Origin: Rickettsia hoogstraalii
GTDB lineage: Bacteria > Pseudomonadota > Alphaproteobacteria > Rickettsiales > Rickettsiaceae
NCBI RefSeq assembly: GCF_000825685.1
Contig: NZ_CCXM01000001.1
Coordinates: 496,001-560,000, forward strand
Reading direction: 5' to 3'
DNA: 64,000 nt
Positions 45,893-56,366 of the stretch are shown here, in pieces (positions within the stretch are counted from its first letter, which is position 1; the number at the start of each line of letters is the position of its first letter). The notes beneath the pieces are model-generated. The model ran no database searches and was not told where the DNA came from. It was given only the letters and a program-made list of their open reading frames with translations. Made by a program: the position numbers and the translations under genes.

Positions 45893-47173
45893 ATGTCGAA
45901 CCAAAGAGTAAATAAAAGAGTAGTTATTACCGGACTTGGACTTGTTACTCCTGTTGGGCTTAATGTTAGCTCATCTTGGAAAAATATTGTAAATGGGGTA
46001 AGCGGTATAAAAACTATTACGGAATTTGACACTTCTAAACTTGCGTGTAAAATTGCCGGACTTATAGATAACTCTGAGAAAGATGGATTTAAACTTGAAA
46101 ATTTCACACAAGCAGATGACGTTAATAGACTAAGTAAAATGGATAAATTTATCCATTACGGAGTAGCAGCCGCAACCGAAGCAGTTGAAGATAGCGGCTG
46201 GTTACCCGAAGATGAAGAATCTCGTGATAGAACCGGCTTGATATTAGGTTCAGGAATCGGCGGGCTTAAAATGATCGAAGATACCTCTATCAAGCTTTAT
46301 CAAGAAAATAACGGCAAAGTTAGCCCTTTCTTTATCCCTGCTTCATTAATTAATCTTTTATCCGGTCTTGTTTCTATAAAATACGGTTTTAGCGGTCCAA
46401 ATCAAGCAGCAGTAACGGCTTGCTCTACAGGAGCACATGCTATAGGCGATGCTATGCGTATGATAAAGCACGGCTATGCAGATGTTATGGTAGCAGGCGG
46501 TGCAGAAGCTCCAGTTACACCTGTTGGAGTTGCAGGTTTCGTTGCTGCTAGAGCATTATGTACTAAATATAACGATAATCCTGAAAAAACCTCAAGACCT
46601 TGGGATAAAGACCGCAGCGGTTTTGTTATGGGTGAAGGAGCAGGCGTTGTAGTCTTAGAAGAATATGAGCATGCCTTAAATCGAGGGGCTAAAATTTACG
46701 GTGAAGTTATAGGATACGGCTCTACAGGTGATGCGTACCATATGACAGCACCGCATCCTGAAGGTAGAGGAGCTTATAGAGCGATGAGAGATGCAATGCT
46801 AGATGCAGCTATCACTCCCGATATGATTGATTACATTAATGCACATGGCACTTCTACTAATCTCGGTGATGGAATAGAATTAGCAGCCGTACAAAAATTA
46901 TTTTTAGAAGCGAATCCCCAAATTTTAATGTCTTCTACTAAATCATCAATAGGACATTTGCTTGGTGCGGCAGGAAGCGTTGAGTTTATCTTTTCAGCTC
47001 TTGCAATTCGAGATCAGATTGCACCGCCAACTTTAAATTTAGATAACCCTATGGATGAGGTTAAGATAGATTTAGTAAAATTAAAAGCTAGAGAAACTAA
47101 AATAGACTACGTGCTTTCCAACTCGTTCGGGTTCGGCGGTACTAATGCTAGTTTAGTGATTAGGAAGGTTTGA
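45893..47173 (+). CDS. fabF: 3-oxoacyl-ACP synthase II
   Basis: FabF condenses malonyl-ACP with acyl-ACP. The catalytic triad is in place: Cys about 177 in TACSTGAHA, His in NAHGTSTNLGD and His in SSIGHLLGAAG. The end VLSNSFGFGGTNASLV is standard. At 426 residues the length is slightly above typical, from an N-terminal and a loop extension. It follows acpP by 32 bases in one operon. A repeat remnant follows downstream. Confidence 0.98.
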   Translation: MSNQRVNKRVVITGLGLVTPVGLNVSSSWKNIVNGVSGIKTITEFDTSKLACKIAGLIDNSEKDGFKLENFTQADDVNRLSKMDKFIHYGVAAATEAVEDSGWLPEDEESRDRTGLILGSGIGGLKMIEDTSIKLYQENNGKVSPFFIPASLINLLSGLVSIKYGFSGPNQAAVTACSTGAHAIGDAMRMIKHGYADVMVAGGAEAPVTPVGVAGFVAARALCTKYNDNPEKTSRPWDKDRSGFVMGEGAGVVVLEEYEHALNRGAKIYGEVIGYGSTGDAYHMTAPHPEGRGAYRAMRDAMLDAAITPDMIDYINAHGTSTNLGDGIELAAVQKLFLEANPQILMSSTKSSIGHLLGAAGSVEFIFSALAIRDQIAPPTLNLDNPMDEVKIDLVKLKARETKIDYVLSNSFGFGGTNASLVIRKV

Positions 47174-47272
47174 TCCTACGCGGGAATGACATCGAGCAGG
47201 TTTCTTGAGCCATGCAACAAAGTATTCAGTCGCTCGCAATGACGAAGTTTGCATACGCAACAACATCAACAA
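47174..47272. repeat. Palindromic repeat remnants
   Basis: Half elements only: CTACGCGGGAATGACATCGAG, GAGCCATGCAACAAAGT, CGCTCGCAATGACGAAG and TACGCAACAACATC. These are the right-hand parts of nested repeats whose left halves are missing. They add a spurious upstream extension to the next gene. Confidence 0.7.
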
Positions 47273-47285
47273 TATATTCCCTTTC

Positions 47286-48887
47286 ATGCCCCCAATTTAT
47301 TACATCAAAAATGGTAATCTAAGCTTTGCGGATAAAGTAATCTTATCTGATTTAGAACTTTATTTATACAAAGGTGATAAGATTTGTCTTATAGGACGTA
47401 ACGGCTGCGGAAAATCAAGCCTAATGAAAGTAATCTCAGGGGATTACGAACTAGATAACGGCGAACTATTTCAAGATCCTGCAATTACAACCGGCTATTT
47501 AAGACAAGATATTTCTATAAAGACTAATCTAAGCCTTTACGATTTTGTCTTACAGCAAACAGATAGTACAAAAGAAATAGATAAATACCAAACCGATATA
47601 ATTCTAGAAAAATTACAAATCAACGGAACAGATAACTTATCAACCTATTCAGGCGGTCAGCTTAGAAGAGCAAGCCTTGCTAAAGCTTTAATATTAGAGC
47701 CGGAAATATTACTACTTGATGAACCGACCAATCATCTAGATATTGAAACGATTGAGTGGCTAGAAGAATTTGTTAAATCTTATAACGGTGCTATTATTTG
47801 CGTTAGTCATGATAGAACATTTCTCTCAAATGTTACTAATAAAATTTGGTGGCTTGATAGAGGGATTTTACGTAAATCCGATAAAGGATTTAAATTTTTT
47901 GATAAATGGTTAAATGCCGGTGTTACGGCTAGACGTAAGCGGAATCAAAAGAGACTTGCGGAGTTGAAAGCTTTAAGAGTAATAACAAGAGAACAGACTG
48001 AAAAACTAGCTCGTTCAAAACAGCGAGTTCAAGCAGAGCTTGCTGAAAATATAGCTAAAAGTAAATTCATTATTGAAGCAGATAATATTAGTTTCAGCTA
48101 TAAAAACACTAAAATCATCGATAATTTTAGCTTTCGTGTAAAAAAAGGCGAGAAAATCGGTGTAATAGGTGCAAACTGCTCAGGTAAATCTACTTTTATC
48201 AAATTACTGACAAAACAACTTACACCTGACTTAGGTAAAATTATATATGGCGGTAATTTAGATATTTCATATTTTGATCAGCATAGAGAAAAACTAAACT
48301 TTAATCATACATTACAACAAACTTTATGTCCTACAGGCGGTGATCAAGTATTTTTACCAAATGGTAAAACCATGCATGTTGCCGGTTATTTAAAACAATT
48401 CATGTTTAACCCTAAACTACTTAATGCAAAAACCGCTATTCTATCGGGCGGCGAAGCTAATAGATTATTACTTGCAAAAATTTTAATTAACCCTGGAAAT
48501 CTGTTAATTTTAGATGAACCAACCAATGACCTAGATATGGATAGTCTAGAAATTTTACTAGATATACTTGCAGATTATTCAGGTACTTTAATAGTCGTGA
48601 GCCATGATCGTGACTTCCTAGATAGGTTAGTTACTAGAACTTTAGTCTTTGCTCAAGGTAAAATTCATGATTTAACAGGAGGTTACGAAGATTATAAGCA
48701 GTATTTTACCACGACTCCTATAGTCAAAAAACCTTCAAAACCCCTCTCTTTAATTCTTCAAAAAGAACCTATAAATAAAAAGCTATCTTATAAATACCAG
48801 CGTTTACTTGAAACATTGCCCAACGATATTGAAAAGCTAGAAATATCCATCAAACACTTAGAAAAAGAACTTGAAGATGTTAATTAA
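47286..48887 (+). CDS. ABC-F family ATPase (Uup-like), C-terminus shortened
   Basis: ABC-F proteins act on ribosomes or on DNA precise excision (Uup). The ATG giving MPPIYYIKNGNLSFADKVIL is preferred; the upstream extension is repeat-derived. Two ATPase domains are visible: GRNGCGKSSLMKV with TYSGGQLRRASLAKAL and LLLDEPTNHLD, then GANCSGKSTFIKL with LSGGEANRLLLAKIL and LDEPTNDLDMDSL. The frame stops after EKELEDVN. The next frame continues INDKKKLDDLLNQWLEIQN, so a +1 shift at 48880-48885 has removed about 17 residues of the coiled C-terminus. The ATPase core is intact. Confidence 0.9.
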   Translation: MPPIYYIKNGNLSFADKVILSDLELYLYKGDKICLIGRNGCGKSSLMKVISGDYELDNGELFQDPAITTGYLRQDISIKTNLSLYDFVLQQTDSTKEIDKYQTDIILEKLQINGTDNLSTYSGGQLRRASLAKALILEPEILLLDEPTNHLDIETIEWLEEFVKSYNGAIICVSHDRTFLSNVTNKIWWLDRGILRKSDKGFKFFDKWLNAGVTARRKRNQKRLAELKALRVITREQTEKLARSKQRVQAELAENIAKSKFIIEADNISFSYKNTKIIDNFSFRVKKGEKIGVIGANCSGKSTFIKLLTKQLTPDLGKIIYGGNLDISYFDQHREKLNFNHTLQQTLCPTGGDQVFLPNGKTMHVAGYLKQFMFNPKLLNAKTAILSGGEANRLLLAKILINPGNLLILDEPTNDLDMDSLEILLDILADYSGTLIVVSHDRDFLDRLVTRTLVFAQGKIHDLTGGYEDYKQYFTTTPIVKKPSKPLSLILQKEPINKKLSYKYQRLLETLPNDIEKLEISIKHLEKELEDVN

Positions 48888-49002
48888 TGATAAAAAGAAA
48901 CTAGACGATTTATTAAATCAATGGCTAGAAATACAAAATTAATTTTTGTTAAAATTTTCTTGACTTAATTATTAATTTTTGTTAACGTTATAAAAGGTTA
49001 TT

Positions 49003-50120
49003 GTGAGTAAAATTATGAATAAAGAATATCCACAAAAAGAAAAAACAGCTGATCCTCAAGCACTTAATGATATCAAAGCTATTTTTGCTCAAATTACCGC
49101 TACTAATAATCCTGCAGAGTTAAGTAGATTAGTAAGTGCAGCTCGAAATATTAAATCTGATAGTTCTTTTATTAATGATATAGCAGAAAAAGTAGAGGCT
49201 ATAGCATTTAAAAAGCAAGAACTAGCAGAAAGCCAGCTTAATTCTGATATTACTCAAAAAGAGCTAGAACAGTTAGAAAAACAAAGAGAACGGGAAGAAG
49301 CAATAATACAATATAAAATGGAAGCTGCAAGACAAATTCAGGAACTTAATGCTATTCATGATAGGTTTAAGAGCAAATTAGAAGATTTAAGAGCAAATTA
49401 GAAGAATATAAAAAATTATCTCCTCCTATAGAAACAATGGTTAAAATAAATGAAAAGGGAGAAGAGATAATCGATGAACAGGCGATTAATAAAAATATTT
49501 TAACTAAAGAAGAAATAGAAGAGCGTAGACAAAAACTTGCAGAACTTAAAGAGAAACAAGAAGAAGTAAATATAATACTTAAAAAAACTAATGAAGAAAA
49601 AGAGATTATAGAAAAAGAGATTAATGATTTAACTGAGAAATTAAAAGATAAAAATTTATTACCTGAACAAATTAAAGAATTAGAAGAGAATTTAAAAGTA
49701 AAGAAAGAAAATCTAGCAGTTAAAAACAATGTAGTAAAAGAAGCTAGAAAAGTTCAAAAGCACGTTCAAGAAGGAATAGAAAGTGTTAAGGTATTTCATC
49801 AAGAAAACCAAGAAAAAATAAATAAGCTTGGAGATGCTATAGAGAAATCAAAAAATACTCTAGATCCTAACAAACATCAAGAATTTAAACAGAAGCATTC
49901 TTTACTCAGTAACCAACAGGAAGCAATAGTCAATAATAAAAATTTAAGCAGTGAAGATCAAGATATACGTAAAAATATATGTAGTAAAATTAATACTCAA
50001 CGTGAAGCAAATAGAATAAAAGATTCTTTAAATAACCCAATAGCTACCCCAAAGAATCACCAAGTTGAGCAAGGTAATCAAGTTCAACAAAAAAAACAAA
50101 ATAACGTGTGGATAAGATAA
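49003..50120 (+). pseudogene. Large coiled-coil protein split by a 20-bp tandem duplication
   Basis: Two frames belong to one ancestral gene. The first (GTG at 49003 or ATG at 49015, MNKEYPQKEKTADPQAL) ends at 49401. The second (from about 49388; first ATG 49437, MVKINEKGEE) runs to 50120. Removing one copy of the repeat at 49366-49405 gives continuous FKSKLEEYKKLSPPIETMVKIN. The product would be about 365 residues and nearly all coiled-coil (KEEIEERRQKLAELKEKQEEV). The Gln/Asn-rich C-terminus looks disordered. It has no recognised family. AAAGG precedes the GTG. Two shorter proteins may still be made. Confidence 0.7.
49366..49405 (+). repeat. Perfect 20-bp tandem duplication
   Basis: TTTAAGAGCAAATTAGAAGA occurs twice in direct tandem (49366-49385 and 49386-49405), with no differences. 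Its length is not a multiple of three, so it breaks the coiled-coil frame. The lack of divergence suggests it is recent. Confidence 0.95.
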
Positions 50121-50149
50121 AATTTAACAAATAAAATATAGGAGAAAAT

Positions 50150-50383
50150 ATGAGTAAACAAAGTAATGATATGGATACATTAGCAGCATTACAAAAAATT
50201 AAAGCTAGAACAACAACTTTATCAAACGAGATAAAATCTAAACCTATGACAAATATGGTAACTACCGGAACACCACATTTAACAGTCGATCAGACTTTTA
50301 ATCAAACGCATAATGATTATGAAGCTCAGCAAACAAAACTTGCCGGCAAAGGTGCTAAAAAAGGCGGATGTGAAATAATATAA
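50150..50383 (+). CDS. Small hypothetical protein, 77 residues
   Basis: Unknown. It reads MSKQSNDMDTLAALQKIKAR, then TVDQTFNQTHNDYEAQQ and a Gly/Lys-rich end GKGAKKGGCEII. It has an excellent ribosome-binding site (AGGAGAAAAT) and lies 30 bases after the coiled-coil gene, so the two are probably co-transcribed. An intrinsic terminator follows ten bases after the stop. No membrane span or signal is seen. Confidence 0.6.
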   Translation: MSKQSNDMDTLAALQKIKARTTTLSNEIKSKPMTNMVTTGTPHLTVDQTFNQTHNDYEAQQTKLAGKGAKKGGCEII

Positions 50384-50392
50384 CATTCTAAG

Positions 50393-50419
50393 AGCTGTAA
50401 CTATATAGTTGCAGCTTTT
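50393..50419 (+). terminator. Rho-independent terminator
   Basis: AGCTGTAACTA and TAGTTGCAGCT form an 11-bp stem (one G-T pair) with a two-base loop, followed by TTTT. It ends the coiled-coil/small protein transcript. The convergent pseudogene's stop lies inside it. Confidence 0.8.
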
Positions 50420-51350
50420 GTATCATTTTGAATTAAGCAAGAGAGGCCTATTGCTTGTATTTTTTCTGACAATTTAAAGCTAATATCACCTGGGAATATT
50501 ACATTAATTTGATCAAGTTTTAAATCTTCTAAGGATATTTGCATTGATTTTGTAATACTCGGTGTATTTGTATATTTAATTTCAAGACCTAAACGTTTGC
50601 CATTTTTAAAAATTAAAAGATCTATTTCTGCTCCGTTATGAGATGACCAAAAATAGCATTCCTCAGCCTCAGCTTTATAGTATCTAATAATTTGTTCTAA
50701 AGCAAACCCCTCCCATGATGCACCGATTTTAGGATTAGTATTTAATGCTTCATAACTATGTAACCCTAATAAAGCGTGATATATTCCGCTATCTCTAAAA
50801 AAAATTTTAGGAGTTTTAACCTGTCTTTTCTTAAGATTTTCATACCAAGGCTGCAAAACACGGATCATAAAAGTTCCTTCTAAAATATCTAAATAATGAT
50901 AGACGGAATTGTAAAAACCTAAATTTGGTATATCTCTTTCTAAAAATGTTTTAATATAATTTTGACGCCATATAAGTACTTAACTCTTCATCATCTGCAA
51001 GATATGATAAAGGAAATCCGCCGCGTACCCATAATTTTTGAGTGTCTGACACTTCAGATAAGGCAACCGGTGTCATTTCAATATAGCCTATCCTACCGGC
51101 CAGCGTTTCAGAATCTTGTTTAATTAAGTCTCTTGATGCACTACCTAGTACTAAAAATTTAATATCAGTTGTATCAACAAGAACTCTTAAAATAGGAATC
51201 AGATAAAGCAAGCATCGGTTCATTTAATCTTGCTAAATCTAAGGGATTTTCAAGGTCAAAAATATTGATTTTAGAAATATTATAAGCTTCTGCGACTTTA
51301 TGAGTTTTAAAATGTTTTATTATTGATGAAAGGAATTGTTTTCTAAGCAT
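50401..51350 (-). pseudogene. AAA ATPase with DUF4143, fragmented
   Basis: Three pieces in different frames resemble the AAA/DUF4143 family. The N-terminal piece from ATG at 51350 reads MLRKQFLSSIIKHFKTHKVA and IFDLENPLDLARLNEPML. The middle holds SASRDLIKQDSETLAGRIGY, IEMTPVALSEV and LWVRGGFPLSYL. The end has the nuclease-like C-terminal domain SSHNGAEIDLLIFKNGKRLG. The P-loop (GPRQVGKTT in relatives) that should follow KVA is missing by deletion. At least two frameshifts separate the pieces. These genes are widely decayed in rickettsiae. Confidence 0.75.
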
Positions 51351-51357
51351 TTAAACT

Positions 51358-51513
51358 AGTATACTCCGAAGTAAAATGAAGAATCAGTAGACGAAGGTCA
51401 ATTTCAAAAAGAGTAATCGGTTCACAAGGCGAGGATCGGAGCGTATCTTAATACGTGAGAACCGTAGCTCTTGTAGAACGACGTAGCCAATTTTTGAAAT
51501 TCACCGAGTATAC
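51358..51513. repeat. Palindromic element, type B
   Basis: Opens AGTATACTCCGAAGTAAAATGA and closes CACCGAGTATACC, with CAATTTCAAAAAGAG and CCAATTTTTGAAATTC arms and ACGTGAG in the middle. It is an intact relative of the interrupted copy at 57.5 kb and serves as its unoccupied reference. Confidence 0.85.
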
Positions 51514-51570
51514 CATGAAAATTAGAAGCTTAACTTCTAATTTTCAGTATAAAAAGAAAAATTGATAAAG

Positions 51571-52149
51571 TCAAAAAGCTTTTTCTCGTTCTGCAACTAT
51601 AATCTCATGTATTTTTTTAAGCGTCTGGTCGAAATCATCGTTAGTAATTACATAATCGTACTCATTAGCATGTGACATTTCGTTTTGTGCCGACTGCATA
51701 CGTAATTTTATTGCTTCTTCATTATCGGTCGCTCTATTTCTTAAGCGTTGTTCCAGTATTTCAATACTAGGAGGCAATATAAATATAGCAACAACATTAA
51801 TAGCATTTTTCTTAATGCTCTTTGCTCCTTGCCAATCAATATCAAACAAAACGTCCAAACCTTGATTTAATAACATTTCGACATATTTTTTAGGCGTACC
51901 GTAATAATTATCGTATATTTTAGCATATTCAAGAAATTTATTCTGCTTAACTAATTCTTCAAATTCTAGACCGGTCTTAAAGTAATAGTTTATGCCCTCT
52001 ACTTCTCCTAAACGTGGTTTTCTTGTAGTTGCCGAAATAGATAAACGCAAATTATTATCTATTTTCAATAATGCTTTAGCTAAACTTGACTTACCCGTAC
52101 CTGAAGGGGAAGATAAAATTATAATCAGTCCTTTATTTTTTATTGTCAT
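51571..52149 (-). CDS. gmk: Guanylate kinase
   Basis: This enzyme phosphorylates GMP/dGMP to GDP/dGDP with ATP. The Walker A is SSPSGTGKSSLAKAL (about 12-26), then SISATTRKPRLGEVEGINYYF, GTPKKYVEMLL and DVLFDIDWQGAKSIKK. At 192 residues the length is normal. It stands alone between two palindromic elements. With GTP/GDP uptake possible through Tlc proteins, it balances the guanylate pool. Confidence 0.97.
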   Translation of the reverse strand: MTIKNKGLIIILSSPSGTGKSSLAKALLKIDNNLRLSISATTRKPRLGEVEGINYYFKTGLEFEELVKQNKFLEYAKIYDNYYGTPKKYVEMLLNQGLDVLFDIDWQGAKSIKKNAINVVAIFILPPSIEILEQRLRNRATDNEEAIKLRMQSAQNEMSHANEYDYVITNDDFDQTLKKIHEIIVAEREKAF

Positions 52150-52170
52150 ATTTTATGTTTTATTTCGTAG

Positions 52171-52303
52171 GTACAGCATATTTCAGAAATATTCAGACAA
52201 GATGAATTTAAATGCAAGCCTGCGAAAGCAGTAGATAAACTACGTGAGTACAGCCAAATCATACAAAATTCACTTGCATCAAGCTTTATGAATTATGTTG
52301 TAC
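52171..52303. repeat. Palindromic element, type C, forming a gene end
   Basis: Terminal repeats GTACAGCATA and TATGTTGTAC flank the body with CAGACAAGATGAATTTAA. It shares ACGTGAG and the 3' AAGCTTTATGAATT region with the in-frame copy in the metallo-hydrolase gene. The last codons and stop of the XRE regulator lie inside it. Confidence 0.8.
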
Positions 52304-52522
52304 TTTTCTTTTTATTACCTCATCCATAGTACAATTAAAGTATTTTGCTATTTTTAAGATTGTATCTATTTCAGGATTGAATTCACGATTAGCTTCCACT
52401 CTCATAATTCTACTAACAGTCGTATAAGGGATATTAGTGACTTCGGCAAGATATTTACGATCTATCTTTTCTTGTTTTAATTTTTCTTCTAAAAATTCTT
52501 TCACTTTAGTAGCAAGTGCCAT
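52286..52522 (-). CDS. XRE-family helix-turn-helix regulator, tail from a repeat
   Basis: A 78-residue DNA-binding protein. The chosen ATG (MALATKVKEFLEEKLK) has CAGAGG upstream; an earlier in-frame ATG gives an implausible extension. The helix-turn-helix is IDRKYLAEVTNIPYTTVSRIMR, followed by FNPEIDTILKIAKYFNCTMDEVIKRK, a typical lambda-repressor-like fold. The last residues (VQHNS) come from the palindromic element at its 3' end, so the gene's stop is probably new. The target is unknown; it lies 108 bases after yraN on the same strand. Confidence 0.75.
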   Translation of the reverse strand: MALATKVKEFLEEKLKQEKIDRKYLAEVTNIPYTTVSRIMRVEANREFNPEIDTILKIAKYFNCTMDEVIKRKVQHNS

Positions 52523-52630
52523 ATTAATAACCTCTGAATAAATAAAGGATAGATATATACAAAGTTTGTCGAGTATTACCAGCCTTGTTACAATGTCTTC
52601 CGCATAGCCAGAGCCATACAACAACGAGTA

Positions 52631-52966
52631 TTACCAAACATTTTTTATAATTATAGGTAATTTATAAGACCTTATAATTACCAAATCAAACCTGATATTA
52701 TAATTTCTATATTTAGAATTGCTACTTAAAAACATTTCAGCAGCCCTAGTAATTCTTCTTTGCTGATTGAAAGATACAAATCTATCATCAATTTTAGAGC
52801 TTCTTGCTTTGACTTCAATAAAAACAATTTCTTTATTACGTAACACAATAATATCTATTTCACCGACATAATAACGTTTTCTATGATGCAGTATTTGATA
52901 AAATTTTAATTTATAGATTATTATACAAATATATTCGGCAATAATGCCGAAATAATCCTTTTTCAT
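52631..52966 (-). CDS. YraN family endonuclease-like protein
   Basis: A UPF0102/YraN protein, with a Holliday-junction-resolvase-like PD-(D/E)XK fold of unclear function. The motif YYVGEIDIIVLRNKEIVFIEVKAR holds the D and ExK residues. RRITRAAEMFL and FDLVII follow. At 111 residues the length is normal. It starts at the last base of mreC (one-base overlap), so it is co-transcribed with mreB-mreC. In other bacteria it is often next to rsmI instead. Confidence 0.9.
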   Translation of the reverse strand: MKKDYFGIIAEYICIIIYKLKFYQILHHRKRYYVGEIDIIVLRNKEIVFIEVKARSSKIDDRFVSFNQQRRITRAAEMFLSSNSKYRNYNIRFDLVIIRSYKLPIIIKNVW

Positions 52967-53805
52967 TATTCCTTAGGTAACAATACTTGCACAAATTCCG
53001 TTTTAGATAGATCAGCTGCTACATTTACCATAACATCATGTTCCGTAACTTTAGACACATAACCCACTAAAATACCTGCAGGATAAATATTACCGTGTCC
53101 GGAGGTTACTATCTCCTCATCTTTTTGTACTAAATGATTGTTAGGCAAGTATAAAATTTTACTATTATTATTATTACCTGCTAAAATACCTTGTTCTCTT
53201 GAAGAATTAGCTTTAATAGGTATTCTAGAATTAACATCGCTAATTAACATTACTTTAGCATAACTATTACTCACTTCTATTACTTTTCCTATTAATTTTC
53301 CTGAATTAACAACGATTTGATCAGGTTCAATGCCTTGCTTTTTACCTGCAGAAATCAAAGCAGTTCTAGAAAAGGGATTAAAGGAAACACTAAGTAATTT
53401 AGTAGTAATGTATTCAAATTCTTCTTCTTCAGCAATCGTTAACAAATCTTTTAATGCAATATTTTCAGCTCTTACCGATTCTACTTCACTTTGCAAATGT
53501 TGTAATCTTGCTATTTCAAGTTTAAGTTCTATATTTTTTCGTTCTAAATCTTGAAAATAAACAAATTTTTGTGTTATTGAATTTATATATTCAAATATAT
53601 CTTCATAAACTGCTAAACCGGTTGATACTATACTACCGGTTATCTCAAGTGATATACTAGATATTTTTTTAGGCGTAGTAAAAAATAAATATACAGACAA
53701 TCCAAGCCCAAATATAACAAAAAAACGCTTAAGAGTATTTGATATTATTCTTATTAATTCTAATGAATTTGAAGAATTTTTTACTCTATTTGCAAGTATT
53801 GCCAT
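52966..53805 (-). CDS. mreC: Rod shape protein MreC
   Basis: MreC is a periplasmic scaffold linking MreB and cell-wall enzymes. It has one N-terminal span (about 28-44, FFVIFGLGLSVYLFF), then a coiled-coil (IELKLEIARLQHLQSEVESVRAENIALK). A beta-rich domain with VVNSGKLIGKVIEVSNSYAKV and ISDVNSRIPIK follows. At 279 residues the length is normal. It starts two bases after the mreB stop. The RodZ-like partner at 35 kb appears frameshifted. Confidence 0.95.
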   Translation of the reverse strand: MAILANRVKNSSNSLELIRIISNTLKRFFVIFGLGLSVYLFFTTPKKISSISLEITGSIVSTGLAVYEDIFEYINSITQKFVYFQDLERKNIELKLEIARLQHLQSEVESVRAENIALKDLLTIAEEEEFEYITTKLLSVSFNPFSRTALISAGKKQGIEPDQIVVNSGKLIGKVIEVSNSYAKVMLISDVNSRIPIKANSSREQGILAGNNNNSKILYLPNNHLVQKDEEIVTSGHGNIYPAGILVGYVSKVTEHDVMVNVAADLSKTEFVQVLLPKE

Positions 53806-53807
53806 TT

Positions 53808-54869
<1,062 letters not shown>

Positions 54870-54933
54870 CTAAAAACGCTTCTATGGAACTGTTAATAAA
54901 ATAAACAGTCCCATAGTAAATAAAAATTTAATT

Positions 54934-55055
54934 ATAGACGAAGTTTAATTTGGAAAAGAGCAAGAAGCCTCGGAATTTTTGACCGCAGCGTAGATACTAC
55001 GTGAGGATCAAAAATGAGAAGCGACGCAGCCAATTTTTCAAATTAAACGAGTATA
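54934..55055. repeat. Palindromic element, type B
   Basis: Opens AGACGAAGTTTAATTTGGAAA and closes CAATTTTTCAAATTAAACGA, with TACGTGAGGATC in the middle. It lies between lptG and mreB. Confidence 0.8.
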
Positions 55056-55057
55056 TA

Positions 55058-56146
55058 TTAAATTTCCTTATAATGTAAAATAATAAAGCTACTAATAAAA
55101 AATATTAGCATACTAGGCAATAAAATAGCAGCAATTAAAGACAAATTATTATAAGTAAGTATTTTTAATAATATTTCTGATAACGAATATGCTATAAAAC
55201 CTGAAAATAAACCTAATATCAGTATTTTTTCTTGGGAATTATCACGCTGTTTAAGACTAATAAAACAACTTGCTAAAATTACGGTTGCCATCATCATTAT
55301 AGGCTTAAATAATTGCTTGTAATAATAAATTTGATAATTAATAGCCGGTAAACCTGAATTTAATAATTCATTAATTAATTTAGGTAAAGCCCAAATAGAA
55401 ACCATTTCAGGACGAATAAATTTATTTACTAAACTATTAATTGATAAATTTGTCTGTATAGTTAAATTATTGTAAGCCTTAGTTTCCTCTTTTGTAAAAA
55501 CCTTAACTCTATTTAAATGTAACATTTTATTTTCAATAATACCGTATAATGCATCAATTCTCTTTAAAAAAGAATTATTACTATCAACAAATAAAATTGT
55601 AATATTATTTAATTTTTTCTCGGCAACATTAATAAATTGTGTTTGGATAATTTGATTTTCATCATTTAAAGATTCAAAAAATAATAAACCTGATTTAGAT
55701 ATTATACCCTCACTCAAGGCTTTTTTAGTTAGTTTTGCTTCTAATAACTCATATTTTTGTAAGCCTATAGTACCGATAGGATTCAATATAGTCGTAAAAA
55801 CTATACCTAAAATTAAAGTTACAATACATGGAATAACAAGCACTTGCCAAATATGAATACCACTAGATAACATAGCCGTTAATTCATTATTTTTTGTTAG
55901 ATTTCTAAGAAAAAATAACATAGCGGTAAAACTAATCAACGAAGATACTTGACCTAGTAAATAAGGAATCTTATATAAGATAAGTCTCCAAAAAAAACTA
56001 AAAGGAACATAAATATTTTTGAATTTTTGTAAAAGATCAAAAATATTTGAGATGATTAATAGCCCAATTAAAAGAAATAATATAATAAAGAAACACTTAG
56101 AATATAATTTAGTAAGATACCAAGAAAGTGTTTTTAGATTAATCAT
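55058..56146 (-). CDS. lptG: LPS export permease, LptG type
   Basis: An inner-membrane component of the LptBFG transporter that extracts lipopolysaccharide. Six spans are predicted: three near the N-terminus with YLTKLYSKCFFIILFLL, and three near the C-terminus with ASCFISLKQRDNSQEKI. A periplasmic beta-jellyroll lies between them. The length of 362 residues and the segment NELTAMLSSGIHIWQVLV are typical. LptF and LptG are hard to tell apart; G is preferred by overall look. It stands alone here, with tRNA-CAT upstream. Confidence 0.8.
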   Translation of the reverse strand: MINLKTLSWYLTKLYSKCFFIILFLLIGLLIISNIFDLLQKFKNIYVPFSFFWRLILYKIPYLLGQVSSLISFTAMLFFLRNLTKNNELTAMLSSGIHIWQVLVIPCIVTLILGIVFTTILNPIGTIGLQKYELLEAKLTKKALSEGIISKSGLLFFESLNDENQIIQTQFINVAEKKLNNITILFVDSNNSFLKRIDALYGIIENKMLHLNRVKVFTKEETKAYNNLTIQTNLSINSLVNKFIRPEMVSIWALPKLINELLNSGLPAINYQIYYYKQLFKPIMMMATVILASCFISLKQRDNSQEKILILGLFSGFIAYSLSEILLKILTYNNLSLIAAILLPSMLIFFISSFIILHYKEI

Positions 56147-56187
56147 TATAAATTCAGTGCTAATACGAATTTAAATAAGAATTTGTG

Positions 56188-56264
56188 TGGTGGGGCTGGT
56201 AGGACTTGAACCTACGACCACACCGTTATGAGCGGCGTGCTCTAACCAACTGAGCTACAGCCCC
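56188..56264 (-). tRNA. tRNA-Met or tRNA-Ile2 (CAT anticodon)
   Basis: Minus strand: acceptor GGGGCTG pairing with CAGCCCC, D arm GCTCAGTTGGTTAGAGC, anticodon loop CTCATAA (CAT), T arm GTAGGTTCAAGTCCTAC and an encoded CCA; 77 bases. The first acceptor pair G-C rules out initiator Met. Elongator Met and the lysidine-modified Ile2 both fit. The CGCTCATAACG context leans to Ile2. Confidence 0.93.
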
Positions 56265-56366
56265 TTTTCACTTGAAATTTATATAATTATTATGCCGTTA
56301 AGTCTAGTAAAATTTTTATATTTTTGAAGTATTGTCTAAAAAACAGGGCAATGTGGATCAGTTTTT

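Noticed and set aside
47205..47285. 27-residue N-terminal extension of the ABC-F protein
   Set aside because: It is translated from repeat remnants; the ATG at 47286 gives the usual start.
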